This document shows, in pieces, positions 43,791-53,118 of a stretch of 64,000 bases of DNA; positions within the stretch are counted from its first letter, which is position 1; each line of letters opens with the position of its first letter. A program made the translations under genes and the position numbers. This DNA is from Lachnospiraceae bacterium (lineage in GTDB: Bacteria; Bacillota; Clostridia; Lachnospirales; Lachnospiraceae), in contig CABJAM010000002.1 in assembly GCA_902363555.1 (NCBI GenBank), positions 1 through 64,000 on the forward strand, written 5' to 3'. The notes below the pieces were generated by a model. It saw only the letters and a program-made list of their open reading frames with translations. It made no database searches and was not told where the DNA came from.

Positions 43791-44897
43791 ATGAAAAATA
43801 CATATAAGATTTTTGCTATCAATCCGGGCTCCACTTCCACAAAGATTGCCCTTATTGAAAACGATAACGTACTTTTTTCCAAAAATGTTTCCCATGACGC
43901 CAATAAACTGGCTGAATTTGACGGTATTTCCGCTCAGATGCCTTACCGCATGGAAACCATCTTAAACCTTTTAAAGGAAAGCAATGTATCTCTGGACGGC
44001 ATTGACGCCTGCGTCGGCCGCGGCGGCGGTCTGATGTCCATGGAGGGCGGCACCTATGCGGTGGATGAACTTATTCTGGACCATGCCACCAGAGGCGCCA
44101 ACGGCGTACAGCACCCGGCACAGTTAGGCTCCCAACTGGCCAACGAATTTGCCAAACAGTATAATTGCCCGGCCTTCGTTGTAAATCCTCCCGATGTGGA
44201 TGAATATCAGGATCTGGCCCGTATGACTGGTGTTAAAGGCGTTTACAGACACAGCCATCTGCACGCGTTAAACTTAAAGGAAACCGCTATCCGTCACGCA
44301 GCTTCCGAAGGTAAGAAATACGAGGACTGCAATTATATCGTCTGCCATATCGGCGGCGGCATTTCCGTATCCGCCCACCGCAAAGGCCGCATGATCGACG
44401 GCAATGACATCGTGGAGGGTGAAGGCCCTATGGCTCCTACCCGCTGCGGAAGCATGCCGGCTGCCGGCCTGATCAAGCTGTGCTATTCCAAACCTGTGAA
44501 TGAGGTAAAGCCGATCTGCACACGTTCCGGCGGTATCGTCAGCCATCTGGGCACCTCCGATACGCTGGAGGTGAGCAACCGGGCGGCTGCCGGCGATAAG
44601 CACGCAAAAATGGTATGGGATACGATGATCTATCAGATCGTTAAATATATCGGTTCCATGGCAACCGCACTCCACGGCCAGGTAGATGGTATCCTTCTGG
44701 GCGGCGGCATGGTCTACAATGAGGATCTTGTCAGCCAGATCAAAGAAGGCTGCCAGTGGATCGCACCGGTTTATGCTTACCCGGGCGAATTTGAAATGGA
44801 AGCTATGGCTTCCGGAGCTATCCGCGTACTTAAAGGCGAAGAAGAGCTGAAAAAATACAGCGGAATACCAAGCTGGAGCGGATTCGATTTTGAATAA
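43791..44897 (+). CDS. buk: Butyrate kinase-like acyl kinase
   Basis: This 368-residue member of the acetokinase family makes ATP from acyl phosphate. Segments fit butyrate kinase: FAINPGSTSTKIAL at the start, CVGRGGGLMSMEGGTYAVDE, HLHALNLKETAIRHA, CHIGGGISVSAHRKGRMIDGNDIVEGEGPMAPTRCG, and LGGGMVYNEDL. Acetate kinase is about 400 residues and starts with a NCGSSS-type motif, which is absent. The ATG at 43791 has AAAGGAG 10 bases upstream. With Pta it forms a substrate-level phosphorylation pair. A branched-chain or aromatic acid as product is possible. Confidence 0.88.
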   Translation: MKNTYKIFAINPGSTSTKIALIENDNVLFSKNVSHDANKLAEFDGISAQMPYRMETILNLLKESNVSLDGIDACVGRGGGLMSMEGGTYAVDELILDHATRGANGVQHPAQLGSQLANEFAKQYNCPAFVVNPPDVDEYQDLARMTGVKGVYRHSHLHALNLKETAIRHAASEGKKYEDCNYIVCHIGGGISVSAHRKGRMIDGNDIVEGEGPMAPTRCGSMPAAGLIKLCYSKPVNEVKPICTRSGGIVSHLGTSDTLEVSNRAAAGDKHAKMVWDTMIYQIVKYIGSMATALHGQVDGILLGGGMVYNEDLVSQIKEGCQWIAPVYAYPGEFEMEAMASGAIRVLKGEEELKKYSGIPSWSGFDFE

Positions 44898-44906
44898 TAC
44901 CGCGCA

Positions 44907-44934
44907 AAAAGAGGGCTGTCATGCCCTCTTTTTT
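44907..44934 (+). terminator. Terminator after buk
   Basis: AAAGAGGGC pairs with GCCCTCTTT around TGTCAT and is followed by a run of T residues. It ends the five-gene cluster. Confidence 0.93.
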
Positions 44935-45017
44935 TTATGCGATTGCGCGAGGCAGCATACCACCTGCTGCGCGCAGGCAGCGCGCCAAATGGCCGCGCCT
45001 GATGCATGCCTTACCTC

Positions 45018-46199
45018 TCAAGCATTGCCTACGATCAGCCTTCCGCCCACGAAAACCTTCTGTATCTCTCCATTTTTATCCAACGCCACCAGATCTGCAT
45101 CCTTACCCACATCAATGCTTCCTTTGCGGTCGAAAACTCCGATGAGCTTCGCCGGGTTTTCTGTGAGCAGCGGAAGCAGCTCCTCCATAGGACGCCCCGT
45201 AAATTTCATAAGATTTTTCAGCGCCTGACAAGTCGTTAATGTACTGCCGGCCCGTACGCCGTTGGACTTTAACTTAGCATCGCCGTCCACGACAACCACG
45301 TCATTGACGCCCAATCTGTATTCGCCATCGGGAAGCCCGGCCGCCATGATTGAGTCGGTCATGGCCACGACCCGGTCCAGGCCCTTTGTTTTTAAAATCA
45401 GGCGGACCGTTCCCGGATGCAGGTGCCGCCCATCGCAGATCACCTCACAGTAAACCGTATCCGCCTCCAGCACTGCGCCGAAGATGGATGGAAAATGCTG
45501 ATGGAGGAGCTTCATGGCATTGCCTGTATGGGTGCTGGCCATGGCCCCACTGCGTATGGCCGCCATGCTCGTCTCATAGTCCGCACCAGAATGGCCAATC
45601 GCTACCTGGATACCCATACGTCTCAGCTCCGGGATAAAATCCACCATCCCCTCAAGCTCCGGGGATACAGTGATGTAGCGGATACCGCCGCCGGCCCGCT
45701 CCTGATATTCCTTTACAAGCGCCGGGTCCGGACATGTTTTAAGCAGATGTTCCGGCATAGCCCCCTTATATTCCGTGGATAAAAAGGGGCCCTCCAGATG
45801 AATCCCCAAAAGCCGGGCGCCCTTATGTGCAATTTCCTGCCAGCTTCGATACTGGTCCAGGCACCATAGTGTCTGCTCCTTTGTATCCGTCAAAACGCTG
45901 GCCAGCCAGCCGGTAGTGCCCTGGGATGCAAAAAACCGGCATATTTTTTCCAGATCCTCACAGGATGCGCCGTTCACATCCACCCCCACGGCGCCGTGGG
46001 TATGAATGTCGATAAAGCCGGGAACTACGCGCAGACCTTCAAAATCACAGACACGGGCATCCGGATAGCGCTCACCTACATCCGGGCCAATGGCCTCAAT
46101 GCTCCCGTTTTTTAGGACCAGAGACGTTTCTTCAAATTTGCGGTTTACATAAATCTCAGCATTCCTTATTAGTGTACACGTAATCTTTTCCTCATACAT
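45018..46199 (-). CDS. nagA: N-acetylglucosamine-6-phosphate deacetylase
   Basis: This 393-residue amidohydrolase converts GlcNAc-6-phosphate to glucosamine-6-phosphate and acetate. It has the metal-binding PGFIDIHTHGAVG, the Glu-containing LGIHLEGPFLSTEYKGAMPE, IGHSGADYE, STHTGNAMKLLHQH and the catalytic Asp in AMTDSIMAAG. It is the last gene of a nagB-aldolase-nagA operon, 75 bases after the aldolase gene. The start at 46199 has only a weak AGGT upstream. Function is clear from motifs and context. Confidence 0.96.
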   Translation of the reverse strand: MYEEKITCTLIRNAEIYVNRKFEETSLVLKNGSIEAIGPDVGERYPDARVCDFEGLRVVPGFIDIHTHGAVGVDVNGASCEDLEKICRFFASQGTTGWLASVLTDTKEQTLWCLDQYRSWQEIAHKGARLLGIHLEGPFLSTEYKGAMPEHLLKTCPDPALVKEYQERAGGGIRYITVSPELEGMVDFIPELRRMGIQVAIGHSGADYETSMAAIRSGAMASTHTGNAMKLLHQHFPSIFGAVLEADTVYCEVICDGRHLHPGTVRLILKTKGLDRVVAMTDSIMAAGLPDGEYRLGVNDVVVVDGDAKLKSNGVRAGSTLTTCQALKNLMKFTGRPMEELLPLLTENPAKLIGVFDRKGSIDVGKDADLVALDKNGEIQKVFVGGRLIVGNA

Positions 46200-46274
46200 A
46201 TGACCTGCTTTACTTCCCCCTTCGCCGACCGGATTTTTTACCGTTAAAATGTCCTGTATGCCGCTTTCCGCACT

Positions 46275-47432
46275 TTACTTTTCCATGGCTTTATATCGGC
46301 AGATCATTTCATCCAGAGATACCTGTTCCACCAGCGGAGCTTTTCCGTAAGAGCCAAACTGTACGATCAGCGTACCCACGGCCTCCTTCACACCGGCCTC
46401 AATACAGGCCACGATGGCCGCCACATCCTCATCGGGAATATTGCCATACATGACTGTATCCATGATGGGTTCAAGGAAAGCCCGGGGATCAAACTGGTCT
46501 TTTTTGCTTTCCAGCAGTTCGTAAATGCCGCCGATGGAAGCGCTTGTTTGTTTATCCGGATATTTTGCAAAAAATTCCTTCATATTGCGTGTTACCGCCA
46601 GACGGATATCCGTATCCACATTGATTTTATTAATCCCGCACGGAATGGCCGCCTTCAGCTCGTCAATGGAAATCCCGTAGGTATTTGTCAGAGCGCCGCC
46701 CAGAGCGTTGATCTCACGGACAATGTACTGGGGAACCGTGGATGAGCCATGGGATACAAGGGCACAGAAAATATTTTCATGGTTCAGACATTCCCGGATA
46801 GCGATGGCAATCTCCTTGCGCAGCTTAACATTCTTTCCTTTGGACGCGCCGTGCATGGTTCCATAGGAAATCGCCAGGGCATCCACCCTGGTATTTTTAA
46901 TAAATTCCACAGCACTTAATGGATTGGTATACGTGGATGCGGCGGCAAAAACATGATCCTCCACGCCGGCCAGAACGCCAAGCTCACCTTCCACACTGAC
47001 GCCGCGGGCATGGGCATACTTTACAACCTCCCGGGTCAGTTCCATATTTTCCTCAAAGGGCAGGGAGGAGCCGTCGATCATCACCGATGTGTAGCCGCCC
47101 TCGATGGCCGCCTTACAGGAATCAAAATTTTTCCCGTGATCCAGATGGAGCACCACCGGAATATCCGACGTCGCACCATATTTTTTTACAGCGTTGGCAA
47201 TATTTTTGGCCCCGATCTTTTTATCCTCAAGGGTTGCATTGGCAAAATCTACCCGTCCGCCCATAAAGCCATTGGCCAGATCCGCCCCCTGAAGTATTGC
47301 GGCAGAACGAAACATCTCATGGACCTGGATCACCGCTTTGGCCTGCGCCACGGCATTGACATTGAACGCGCCCTGGGCAAAACCATATTTCACCGTAGTC
47401 TCAAGTAAAGGTCGTAATGGTATTAACGGCAT
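46275..47432 (-). CDS. Class II ketose-bisphosphate aldolase, long form
   Basis: This 385-residue zinc aldolase cleaves fructose- or tagatose-1,6-bisphosphate. Zinc ligands are visible in VVLHLDHGKNFD, SVEGELGVLAG, YGTMHGASKG and LVSHGSSTVP, and the phosphate-binding segment GINKINVDTDIR is intact. At 385 residues it is longer than the common 285-310, with an extra C-terminal extension. AAGGGAG lies eight bases before the ATG. It lies between nagB and nagA, which suggests that amino-sugar carbon is fed straight to triose phosphates. Confidence 0.92.
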   Translation of the reverse strand: MPLIPLRPLLETTVKYGFAQGAFNVNAVAQAKAVIQVHEMFRSAAILQGADLANGFMGGRVDFANATLEDKKIGAKNIANAVKKYGATSDIPVVLHLDHGKNFDSCKAAIEGGYTSVMIDGSSLPFEENMELTREVVKYAHARGVSVEGELGVLAGVEDHVFAAASTYTNPLSAVEFIKNTRVDALAISYGTMHGASKGKNVKLRKEIAIAIRECLNHENIFCALVSHGSSTVPQYIVREINALGGALTNTYGISIDELKAAIPCGINKINVDTDIRLAVTRNMKEFFAKYPDKQTSASIGGIYELLESKKDQFDPRAFLEPIMDTVMYGNIPDEDVAAIVACIEAGVKEAVGTLIVQFGSYGKAPLVEQVSLDEMICRYKAMEK

Positions 47433-47505
47433 ATAAATAACTCCCTTCTTTCATCGCAACAGTTTAAAGCGACCGAACTGCTGCTTATAACTGATATCTA
47501 AGCGA

Positions 47506-48330
47506 TCATTCATCGTGCAGCTGTGCTACAAAATCTGTAAATGTCAGTGTAATATCCGGGTGGTTCTGGAGCAGACTCACTGGAAATTCACTGGTCGGCT
47601 CTCCATGTCCGGCCCGCCGCACAACGGCCCGGTGCCAGTTTCTAAAGCACCCGAGACGGATTTTCCTGGCATGGGCAATCTCGTAGATGCCAATAGTTAC
47701 GCAATATCTGGGCATATCCTCCAGCGCGCCGTTAAAATCACCGATGGCATTGGCTGTGCGGGTTTCCGGGGTGATTTCCAAAACCCGGGTCTTTTGCGCC
47801 AGAAATTCTTCATTGGTCAAATGTGCGTCCGCCTCATTAAAGGCCACGTGACCGTTTATACCGATTCCACCAAATGCGATATCCACACCGCCCAGCTTTT
47901 CGATCAGCTCCGGCACAAGCTGTGGATGCTCCGGGTCCGGAAATACCCGCTGATTTTCCGGCATCACAAGCTCCGGCCGGATTTTCGAGTACACGGTCCG
48001 CTCCATAAAGCCGCGAAAGCTTAAAGGATGATTCATAGGAACATACTGCTTATCGTCATCCAGATATTCGTCCATATTGATAAACCATACATTGTCCAGG
48101 TGGATATTTTCATTATTTACCCGGTCCACAAAATAGGGGTACTGCCCCACCGGGCCCACCGGACATATGAATACTGTCTTTTTACCGGCGGCGTTATTTT
48201 TCACGATCTCCTCGGCCATCTCATCGGCCATTCCCTTAAAAACCGTAGCATTATCCGGCTTGCAGATCAGGGGCATCTTCGGATTCTCCAGAAGCTGCTC
48301 CTTATTATAACTGTAATAAATGTGTGCCAT
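47506..48330 (-). CDS. nagB: Glucosamine-6-phosphate deaminase
   Basis: This 274-residue enzyme turns glucosamine-6-phosphate into fructose-6-phosphate and ammonia. Visible features are the VWFINMDEYLDDD catalytic segment, AFGGIGINGHVAFNEA, and TRVLEITPETRTANA. The C-terminal part (RKIRLGCFRNWHRAVVRR) is more divergent than usual. GGAGG lies nine bases before the ATG at 48330. It is the first gene of the nagB-aldolase-nagA operon and is preceded by a 28-bp repeat array. Confidence 0.93.
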   Translation of the reverse strand: MAHIYYSYNKEQLLENPKMPLICKPDNATVFKGMADEMAEEIVKNNAAGKKTVFICPVGPVGQYPYFVDRVNNENIHLDNVWFINMDEYLDDDKQYVPMNHPLSFRGFMERTVYSKIRPELVMPENQRVFPDPEHPQLVPELIEKLGGVDIAFGGIGINGHVAFNEADAHLTNEEFLAQKTRVLEITPETRTANAIGDFNGALEDMPRYCVTIGIYEIAHARKIRLGCFRNWHRAVVRRAGHGEPTSEFPVSLLQNHPDITLTFTDFVAQLHDE

Positions 48331-48345
48331 TGTCAAAAACCTCCC

Positions 48346-48453
48346 TTGGCGTGCCGCACCATGCAGCGAAACTTTGACGTACCACTGCACGCAGCAAATT
48401 TTTAACCTGCTGCTCCACGCAGTGAAACTTTATTGCATCGCACCACGCAGCGG
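48346..48453. repeat. Imperfect 28-bp tandem repeats upstream of nagB
   Basis: Three and a half units share a CACGCAG-GAAACTTT core and start near 48346, 48374, 48402 and 48430. The region between nagB and the next gene (48331-48610) holds no gene. Confidence 0.65.
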
Positions 48454-48610
48454 GGGCTGCCGCCCAGGCCGGCGGCGCTACCCGAATCTGAGTAAGCCCC
48501 CCGACCAGTGCGACAGCCCCGATAAATTCATATTATTTAATAGCGCAGGCTCCGGTTATCGCGTATCCGCCCGAAGCGCAAGCGCCGATTACCGCGGCAA
48601 ACCACCGCTA

Positions 48611-49729
48611 TCATTCTCCAGCTTCAGCCATAAGGTCCAGCATCACGTATTCGGAAACTTCCGGAACGGGATCCTTTTCCACAGCGCCTGCGGCTACAAA
48701 ATTATCTCTCTGGATCTTGTAGTAATTTTCCACGGTGCCGTCCTTAGCGCCTGCGGCAACCTCTTTACCGGTGAGCCAGTCAGCATCGCCGCGCTGCTGG
48801 TACAATGTATCATAGTCCTGAGCAACCTGTGTTGCGCACCACTGTGCAACCTCATCATAGTGCTCGTCTGCGGAATAGTCCATGGCTTTAAATAAAGCCT
48901 TCGTAAATCTTAACAATGTATCTCTGTTGCCATCGGCATACTTGGGCATGCAGATCCAACTGGCCAGGGAAACGTTTGTGTCGGAGAAGGTCATATTGTC
49001 GCAAAGCTCTGTACACTCGGAGCTTTCCTCAAGGATCTTTAATGTATTGGGCGACCATGTGGCACAGGCGTCAACACTGCCGGAAAGCATAGCGGTAACA
49101 ATACCTGCTGCGTCCATATCATAGGCTTCGATATCATCCATGGTCAGGCCGGCTTTTGTCAGCGCATTGGTAAGAATATCTTCGCTGGAGCTTCCTGAGG
49201 AATAGGCAACCTTTTTACCTTTTAAGTCTTCCAGAGTCTTAACATTGGGTCCGCCGATCACAGCATCACCATTGGAAATATGGGATAATGCAAAAATTGT
49301 AGCCTGGCCGTTGATACACAGCTTATGTGCGCCCTGGCCGATATAGCCCACGTCGATGCTTCCGGATTCCATAGCATTGATAATGGTCGGTCCATCCTGA
49401 AATTCCACAAGATTGATCTCAATGCCCTGCTCTTCAAAGAAGCCTTTTTCAATACCGGTCATTACAGACCAGAGGCTGCCATAGTTAGGCATATAAGCCA
49501 CATTTAATTTAATCTTATCCATGGGTGCGGTTTCCGCCGGAGCCTGTGTGTCTTTGCCGGTATCTGCCGTTGTCTCCGGAGCCGCAGTATCCGGGGCTTT
49601 TGTTGCTTCTGTCGTTTTCTCAGGCGCCTGGGTATCCGGAGCCTTCGTCTGTCCGCTGTTGCCGCTGCCGCAGGCAGCCAGTGACATAACCATAACAATT
49701 GAAAGTACAAGTGCCAATAACTTCTTCAT
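48611..49729 (-). CDS. NMT1/SsuA-type ABC transporter binding lipoprotein
   Basis: This 372-residue lipoprotein has a signal ending SLAACG, an Ala/Pro/Thr linker to about residue 70, and an SsuA/NMT1-like domain (KLNVAYMPNYGSLWSVMTGIEKGFFEEQGIEINLVEFQDGPTIINAMESGSIDVGYIG). Family ligands include sulfonates, nitrate, pyrimidine precursors and taurine. It is the last gene of a permease-ATPase-binding protein set, 124 bases after the ATPase gene, with a copy of the GTAAC repeat in between. The ligand is unknown. Confidence 0.93.
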   Translation of the reverse strand: MKKLLALVLSIVMVMSLAACGSGNSGQTKAPDTQAPEKTTEATKAPDTAAPETTADTGKDTQAPAETAPMDKIKLNVAYMPNYGSLWSVMTGIEKGFFEEQGIEINLVEFQDGPTIINAMESGSIDVGYIGQGAHKLCINGQATIFALSHISNGDAVIGGPNVKTLEDLKGKKVAYSSGSSSEDILTNALTKAGLTMDDIEAYDMDAAGIVTAMLSGSVDACATWSPNTLKILEESSECTELCDNMTFSDTNVSLASWICMPKYADGNRDTLLRFTKALFKAMDYSADEHYDEVAQWCATQVAQDYDTLYQQRGDADWLTGKEVAAGAKDGTVENYYKIQRDNFVAAGAVEKDPVPEVSEYVMLDLMAEAGE

Positions 49730-49767
49730 ATAAAATTCCTCCTCTTTGACGCATTGAGCGTGGATTC

Positions 49768-49795
49768 GTAACAGTTCGATCCTTTAAACAGTTAC
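49768..49795. repeat. Single copy of the GTAAC/GTTAC inverted unit
   Basis: GTAACAGTTCGA and a matching CAGTTAC arm lie 28 bases apart end to end. The unit matches the three tandem copies at 8672-8780, so it is a dispersed family. Confidence 0.6.
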
Positions 49796-49853
49796 GTTGA
49801 CCTGCATACTAGGCGTATGCATTTTTAATATTAATGGACGCTGCCAATAACAT

Positions 49854-50645
49854 TCATTTACGTACCTCCAGGTATTCCTGGTAAACCTGACCCCAAATAT
49901 AATTTTTCAGGTCCATAAATTCTTTGCTCATCTTTGTTTCCTGATCTCTTGGATATGGGATGTTGATATCCACAATATCCTTGATCCGGCCAGGCCTTGC
50001 GCTCATAATGACCACGCGGGTCGCCAGAATGATTGCTTCCTCCACATCATGGGTAATGAAAAAGCAGGTTTTGCGCTCCTCCTCCCAGGTTCTCAACAGT
50101 TCGGTCTGGAGCTGTGTCCGTGTCTGGGCATCCAGTGCGCCAAAGGGCTCGTCCATGAGCAGAACTTCCGGCTGGACCGCGTAGGCTCTGGCAATGGCGA
50201 CACGCTGCTTCATTCCGCCGGATAATTCCTTTGGATAGCTGTCCACAAACTCCTCCAGCCCTACCATTTTAATATATTTCATGGCAATTTCCCTGGCCTC
50301 CGGCTCCTTCATCCCTTTAAGCTTTAAGCCAAACATGACATTTTTCATAACGGTCAGCCACGGAAACAGCGCATACTGCTGGAAAACAACGCCCCGCTCG
50401 GGCCCGGTGCCCTCCACCTTATTCCCGTCCACATAGACAGCGCCGGAGGTGGCCGGGAGCAGTCCTGCAATAATATTTAATATGGTCGATTTTCCGCAGC
50501 CGGAAGGGCCTACGACACAGATGAACTCATTTTCCCTGATATCCAGGTCCACGCCGTTGAGAGCGACCATCCTGCCTTTTTTCGTTTCAAAGACCTTTTC
50601 CACATGGTCAATTTTTACTTTCAGATTTCTCTCTTCTCCTGCCAT
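49854..50645 (-). CDS. ABC transporter ATP-binding protein (SsuB/TauB type)
   Basis: This 263-residue ATPase has Walker A GPSGCGKST, the segment VVFQQYALFPWLTVMKNV, signature LSGGMKQRVAIARA and Walker B VLLMDEPFGALD. The order and motifs match nitrate/sulfonate/taurine-type importers. Its start at 50645 overlaps the permease gene by 25 bases, showing tight coupling. Confidence 0.95.
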   Translation of the reverse strand: MAGEERNLKVKIDHVEKVFETKKGRMVALNGVDLDIRENEFICVVGPSGCGKSTILNIIAGLLPATSGAVYVDGNKVEGTGPERGVVFQQYALFPWLTVMKNVMFGLKLKGMKEPEAREIAMKYIKMVGLEEFVDSYPKELSGGMKQRVAIARAYAVQPEVLLMDEPFGALDAQTRTQLQTELLRTWEEERKTCFFITHDVEEAIILATRVVIMSARPGRIKDIVDINIPYPRDQETKMSKEFMDLKNYIWGQVYQEYLEVRK

Positions 50646-51430
50646 CCTGTGACCTTCCTTTCCAGCAGCTTGATCAGCTTCTCACAGATCATGCCGATAA
50701 TACCGATAATGATAATATAAAGAAGCATGGGCGGTACCTCGTAGCTGTTGCCCAACGCCCGGATTCGCATTCCCAGACCGGCCTGAGCGCCTGTGGTCTC
50801 AGCAGCGATCAGTGTGGTCAGGGCTACGGAAATGCCCAAACGGATTGCTGTAATGATAAACGGTGTGGTCGCCGGGAAAATAACCTTTACAAAAATATCC
50901 CGGTCCTTGGCGCCGAGAACTCTGGCGGCCTTGATCAGCGTTTCATCCACATTGATAACGCCCTGATAGATCGTGACGGTCATAATCAGGAAGGTGGCCA
51001 GCCAGATCACGATGACCTGAGGCTTTCTTCCCACGCCTGCGCCGATAACGACCAGCGGCACATAGGCCAGAGGCGGGATGTTACGGATAAACTGGATCCA
51101 CGGTTCTAATATGTAGCGGACCGGACGGTACCAGGCCATAAGAAATGCAATGGGCACAGCCGTGACAAATCCAAGGATAAATCCCAGGAGCACGGAAATC
51201 ATACTGCTTACAAAGTCCTTCCCCAAAACGCCCCGCTGGATCATCGTTCCCACCGCCGGCGCAACCTTGTCTATAAACGGAAAGCATCGGGATGTGGTTT
51301 CACCGATGGAAAGGACAAACCACAGTAAAATTGCGGTCAAAAAGGAAAGCAAAAGCCATCCCCAGTTGGGGATTTTTGATACGATATCCCTGTCTTTCTT
51401 TTTCGTCGCTTTTGAGCCATTCAAAGACAT
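50621..51430 (-). CDS. ABC transporter permease (SsuC/TauC type)
   Basis: This 269-residue membrane protein has six helices and the EAA-type loop KAARVLGAKDRDIFVKVIFPATTPFIITAIRLG. It is the first gene of the importer operon, with AAAGGAGG before the ATG at 51430. A perfect 12-bp palindrome (51524-51535) upstream matches the site near the LacI gene, so the two are likely co-regulated. Confidence 0.95.
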   Translation of the reverse strand: MSLNGSKATKKKDRDIVSKIPNWGWLLLSFLTAILLWFVLSIGETTSRCFPFIDKVAPAVGTMIQRGVLGKDFVSSMISVLLGFILGFVTAVPIAFLMAWYRPVRYILEPWIQFIRNIPPLAYVPLVVIGAGVGRKPQVIVIWLATFLIMTVTIYQGVINVDETLIKAARVLGAKDRDIFVKVIFPATTPFIITAIRLGISVALTTLIAAETTGAQAGLGMRIRALGNSYEVPPMLLYIIIIGIIGMICEKLIKLLERKVTGWQEKREI

Positions 51431-51523
51431 AAGGCAAACCTCCTTTATAAATTATACACAATGTTTTTTCTTATCTATTTACCTCATTATAACATATTGT
51501 ATGTTTTGTGCGCATTTATTTAA

Positions 51524-51535
51524 GCAAACGTTTGC
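51524..51535. promoter_or_regulatory. LacI-type operator upstream of the SsuABC-like operon
   Basis: GCAAACGTTTGC is a perfect palindrome 94 bases upstream of the permease start. Its core CAAACGTTTG also occurs at 55360-55369 in the divergent promoter region of the LacI gene. Confidence 0.7.
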
Positions 51536-51605
51536 GTCTTGCACAACCGCAAAATTCCCTTTTTGACTCATTCGACACAATGTGCACAATCACGCAACAC
51601 GCATG

Positions 51606-53093
51606 TTACATACAATGGTGCACCATGTGGTGATAATCGTCCGGAGAGCCGTATTTCTCGCCCTTCATCATCAGGTGCACAGCGCCCAGCTTAAACGTCT
51701 GGGGCAGCGCCAGAATATTCGGATGCTCACCCACATATTTTTTCTTCGCATCCGCCAGCGCTTCCTCGATGGTCGCCCGCGTCTTGAGCCCCATACCTCT
51801 GGCATAGCCCGGCTCCTGAGCCCCGCATATATAAATGGCGGACGTATTCATTTCCGCAATATGACCGCAGCTGATCATGGAAAAGCCGTGGAACGGATGG
51901 AAGGCGTTGCAGTAGCGGTACTTGCGGATATATTCCTCATTGGTGGCAAAATACTCGCCGTAGCGGTTCATATCCGGCAGGGTATTCATATAATCCTTCT
52001 GGAACATGTCGTACATTTCCCGAAGGTAAGGCCAGAGCTCATCGTGGAAATAACCGTTGCACGTGGACGCACAGATGATCACACAGTGGTCGCTCATAAT
52101 CCGCTTATGACGGATGACCTGCGCCGATAAAGCCTGCATCATCATAATGGGATTGGTGCCCATCCCGTCGCCATAATGGAAAAACTGAGGCATACCAAAA
52201 ACCATCACATCGTACTTTTTCTCGGCCCACGGCACATAGGTGCGCTTGTCGGCCATTTCCCAGGACATGGGCTGCATCATGGCCGCATAGCCGCTGTTGA
52301 TCTCGATCTGTCTCGACCTTGTATCCAGCACGGCGTCGCAGCAGAAAAACTTTTTGCCCATACATTTTTCCATATGCATCCCAATCTCGTCAAATTTGGT
52401 GCGCATCAGTGATTTTCCCGACACCGGCACGAAATCCTTCCGGTGCATGACCTCGGGCACGTGATGGCTGGCAATGGAACGCCAGTGGGTAATGCCCGTG
52501 GCGCAGTGCTTATAGCCGCCGGAATAACCGCCGTAAGGATTGCCCTGAGTGTGGCCTATAAGGATGGCCACGTCACTGTCATAGACATATTTATTCATAA
52601 GCACCGGGTCGCCGCGGTCCGTCGTTCCCAGATCGACCAGATGGTCGTAATCCTCACTGTCGTGATTGATGATCTGGTGCGTGTACCAAAATTCGTTAAA
52701 AAGCTCCGACCCCAGCACGTTGAAAATTTCTTCCTGGGTATTTTTGCGGTGCAGGCCATTGGAACAGATCAGTAAAATATCCTTTTTTTCCACACCGGCC
52801 GCATACAGTTCCTTTAAAATCAGCTTTATGGAAAGCTTCCGGTGGGAGGTGGGCTGCTCGCCGCCCTTTACCCGGTCCGGAAATACGATCGTCACTTTGG
52901 ACCCTTTGTGGGCCAGCTCAGATAAGGGCTCCATGCCGATGGGATTGCGGATGGATTCCAGCGTTTTAGCTTCCAGCTCATCATCGGGGATACACGGCGG
53001 GTCCGGCACGGTTACACCGGGAATAAATACATCGGTACTGTCCGGCAAATCGGCAGATATCATCCCCTGACCATATTCAAAATCCAGCTTCAT
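51606..53093 (-). CDS. LarA-like (lactate racemase superfamily) protein
   Basis: This 495-residue protein resembles the LarA superfamily (DUF2088), whose characterised members use a nickel-pincer cofactor to racemise or epimerise 2-hydroxy acids. Family-like segments are VTIVFPDRVKGG near residue 75, LLICSNGLHRKNTQEE, and GGYSGGYKHCATGITHW, whose Lys would be the cofactor-bearing position. It is longer than LarA (about 425 residues). It follows tpiA and pfk across the 44-bp repeats. No larB, larC or larE cofactor genes are in the window. The substrate is unknown, perhaps a sugar acid. Confidence 0.75.
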   Translation of the reverse strand: MKLDFEYGQGMISADLPDSTDVFIPGVTVPDPPCIPDDELEAKTLESIRNPIGMEPLSELAHKGSKVTIVFPDRVKGGEQPTSHRKLSIKLILKELYAAGVEKKDILLICSNGLHRKNTQEEIFNVLGSELFNEFWYTHQIINHDSEDYDHLVDLGTTDRGDPVLMNKYVYDSDVAILIGHTQGNPYGGYSGGYKHCATGITHWRSIASHHVPEVMHRKDFVPVSGKSLMRTKFDEIGMHMEKCMGKKFFCCDAVLDTRSRQIEINSGYAAMMQPMSWEMADKRTYVPWAEKKYDVMVFGMPQFFHYGDGMGTNPIMMMQALSAQVIRHKRIMSDHCVIICASTCNGYFHDELWPYLREMYDMFQKDYMNTLPDMNRYGEYFATNEEYIRKYRYCNAFHPFHGFSMISCGHIAEMNTSAIYICGAQEPGYARGMGLKTRATIEEALADAKKKYVGEHPNILALPQTFKLGAVHLMMKGEKYGSPDDYHHMVHHCM

Positions 53094-53118
53094 AATAGAT
53101 TCCTCCTCTATTTATAAC

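Noticed and set aside
43791..44897. Acetate kinase assignment for the acyl kinase
   Set aside because: Length (368 residues), the NPGSTSTK start and other segments fit butyrate kinase better than the ~400-residue acetate kinase.
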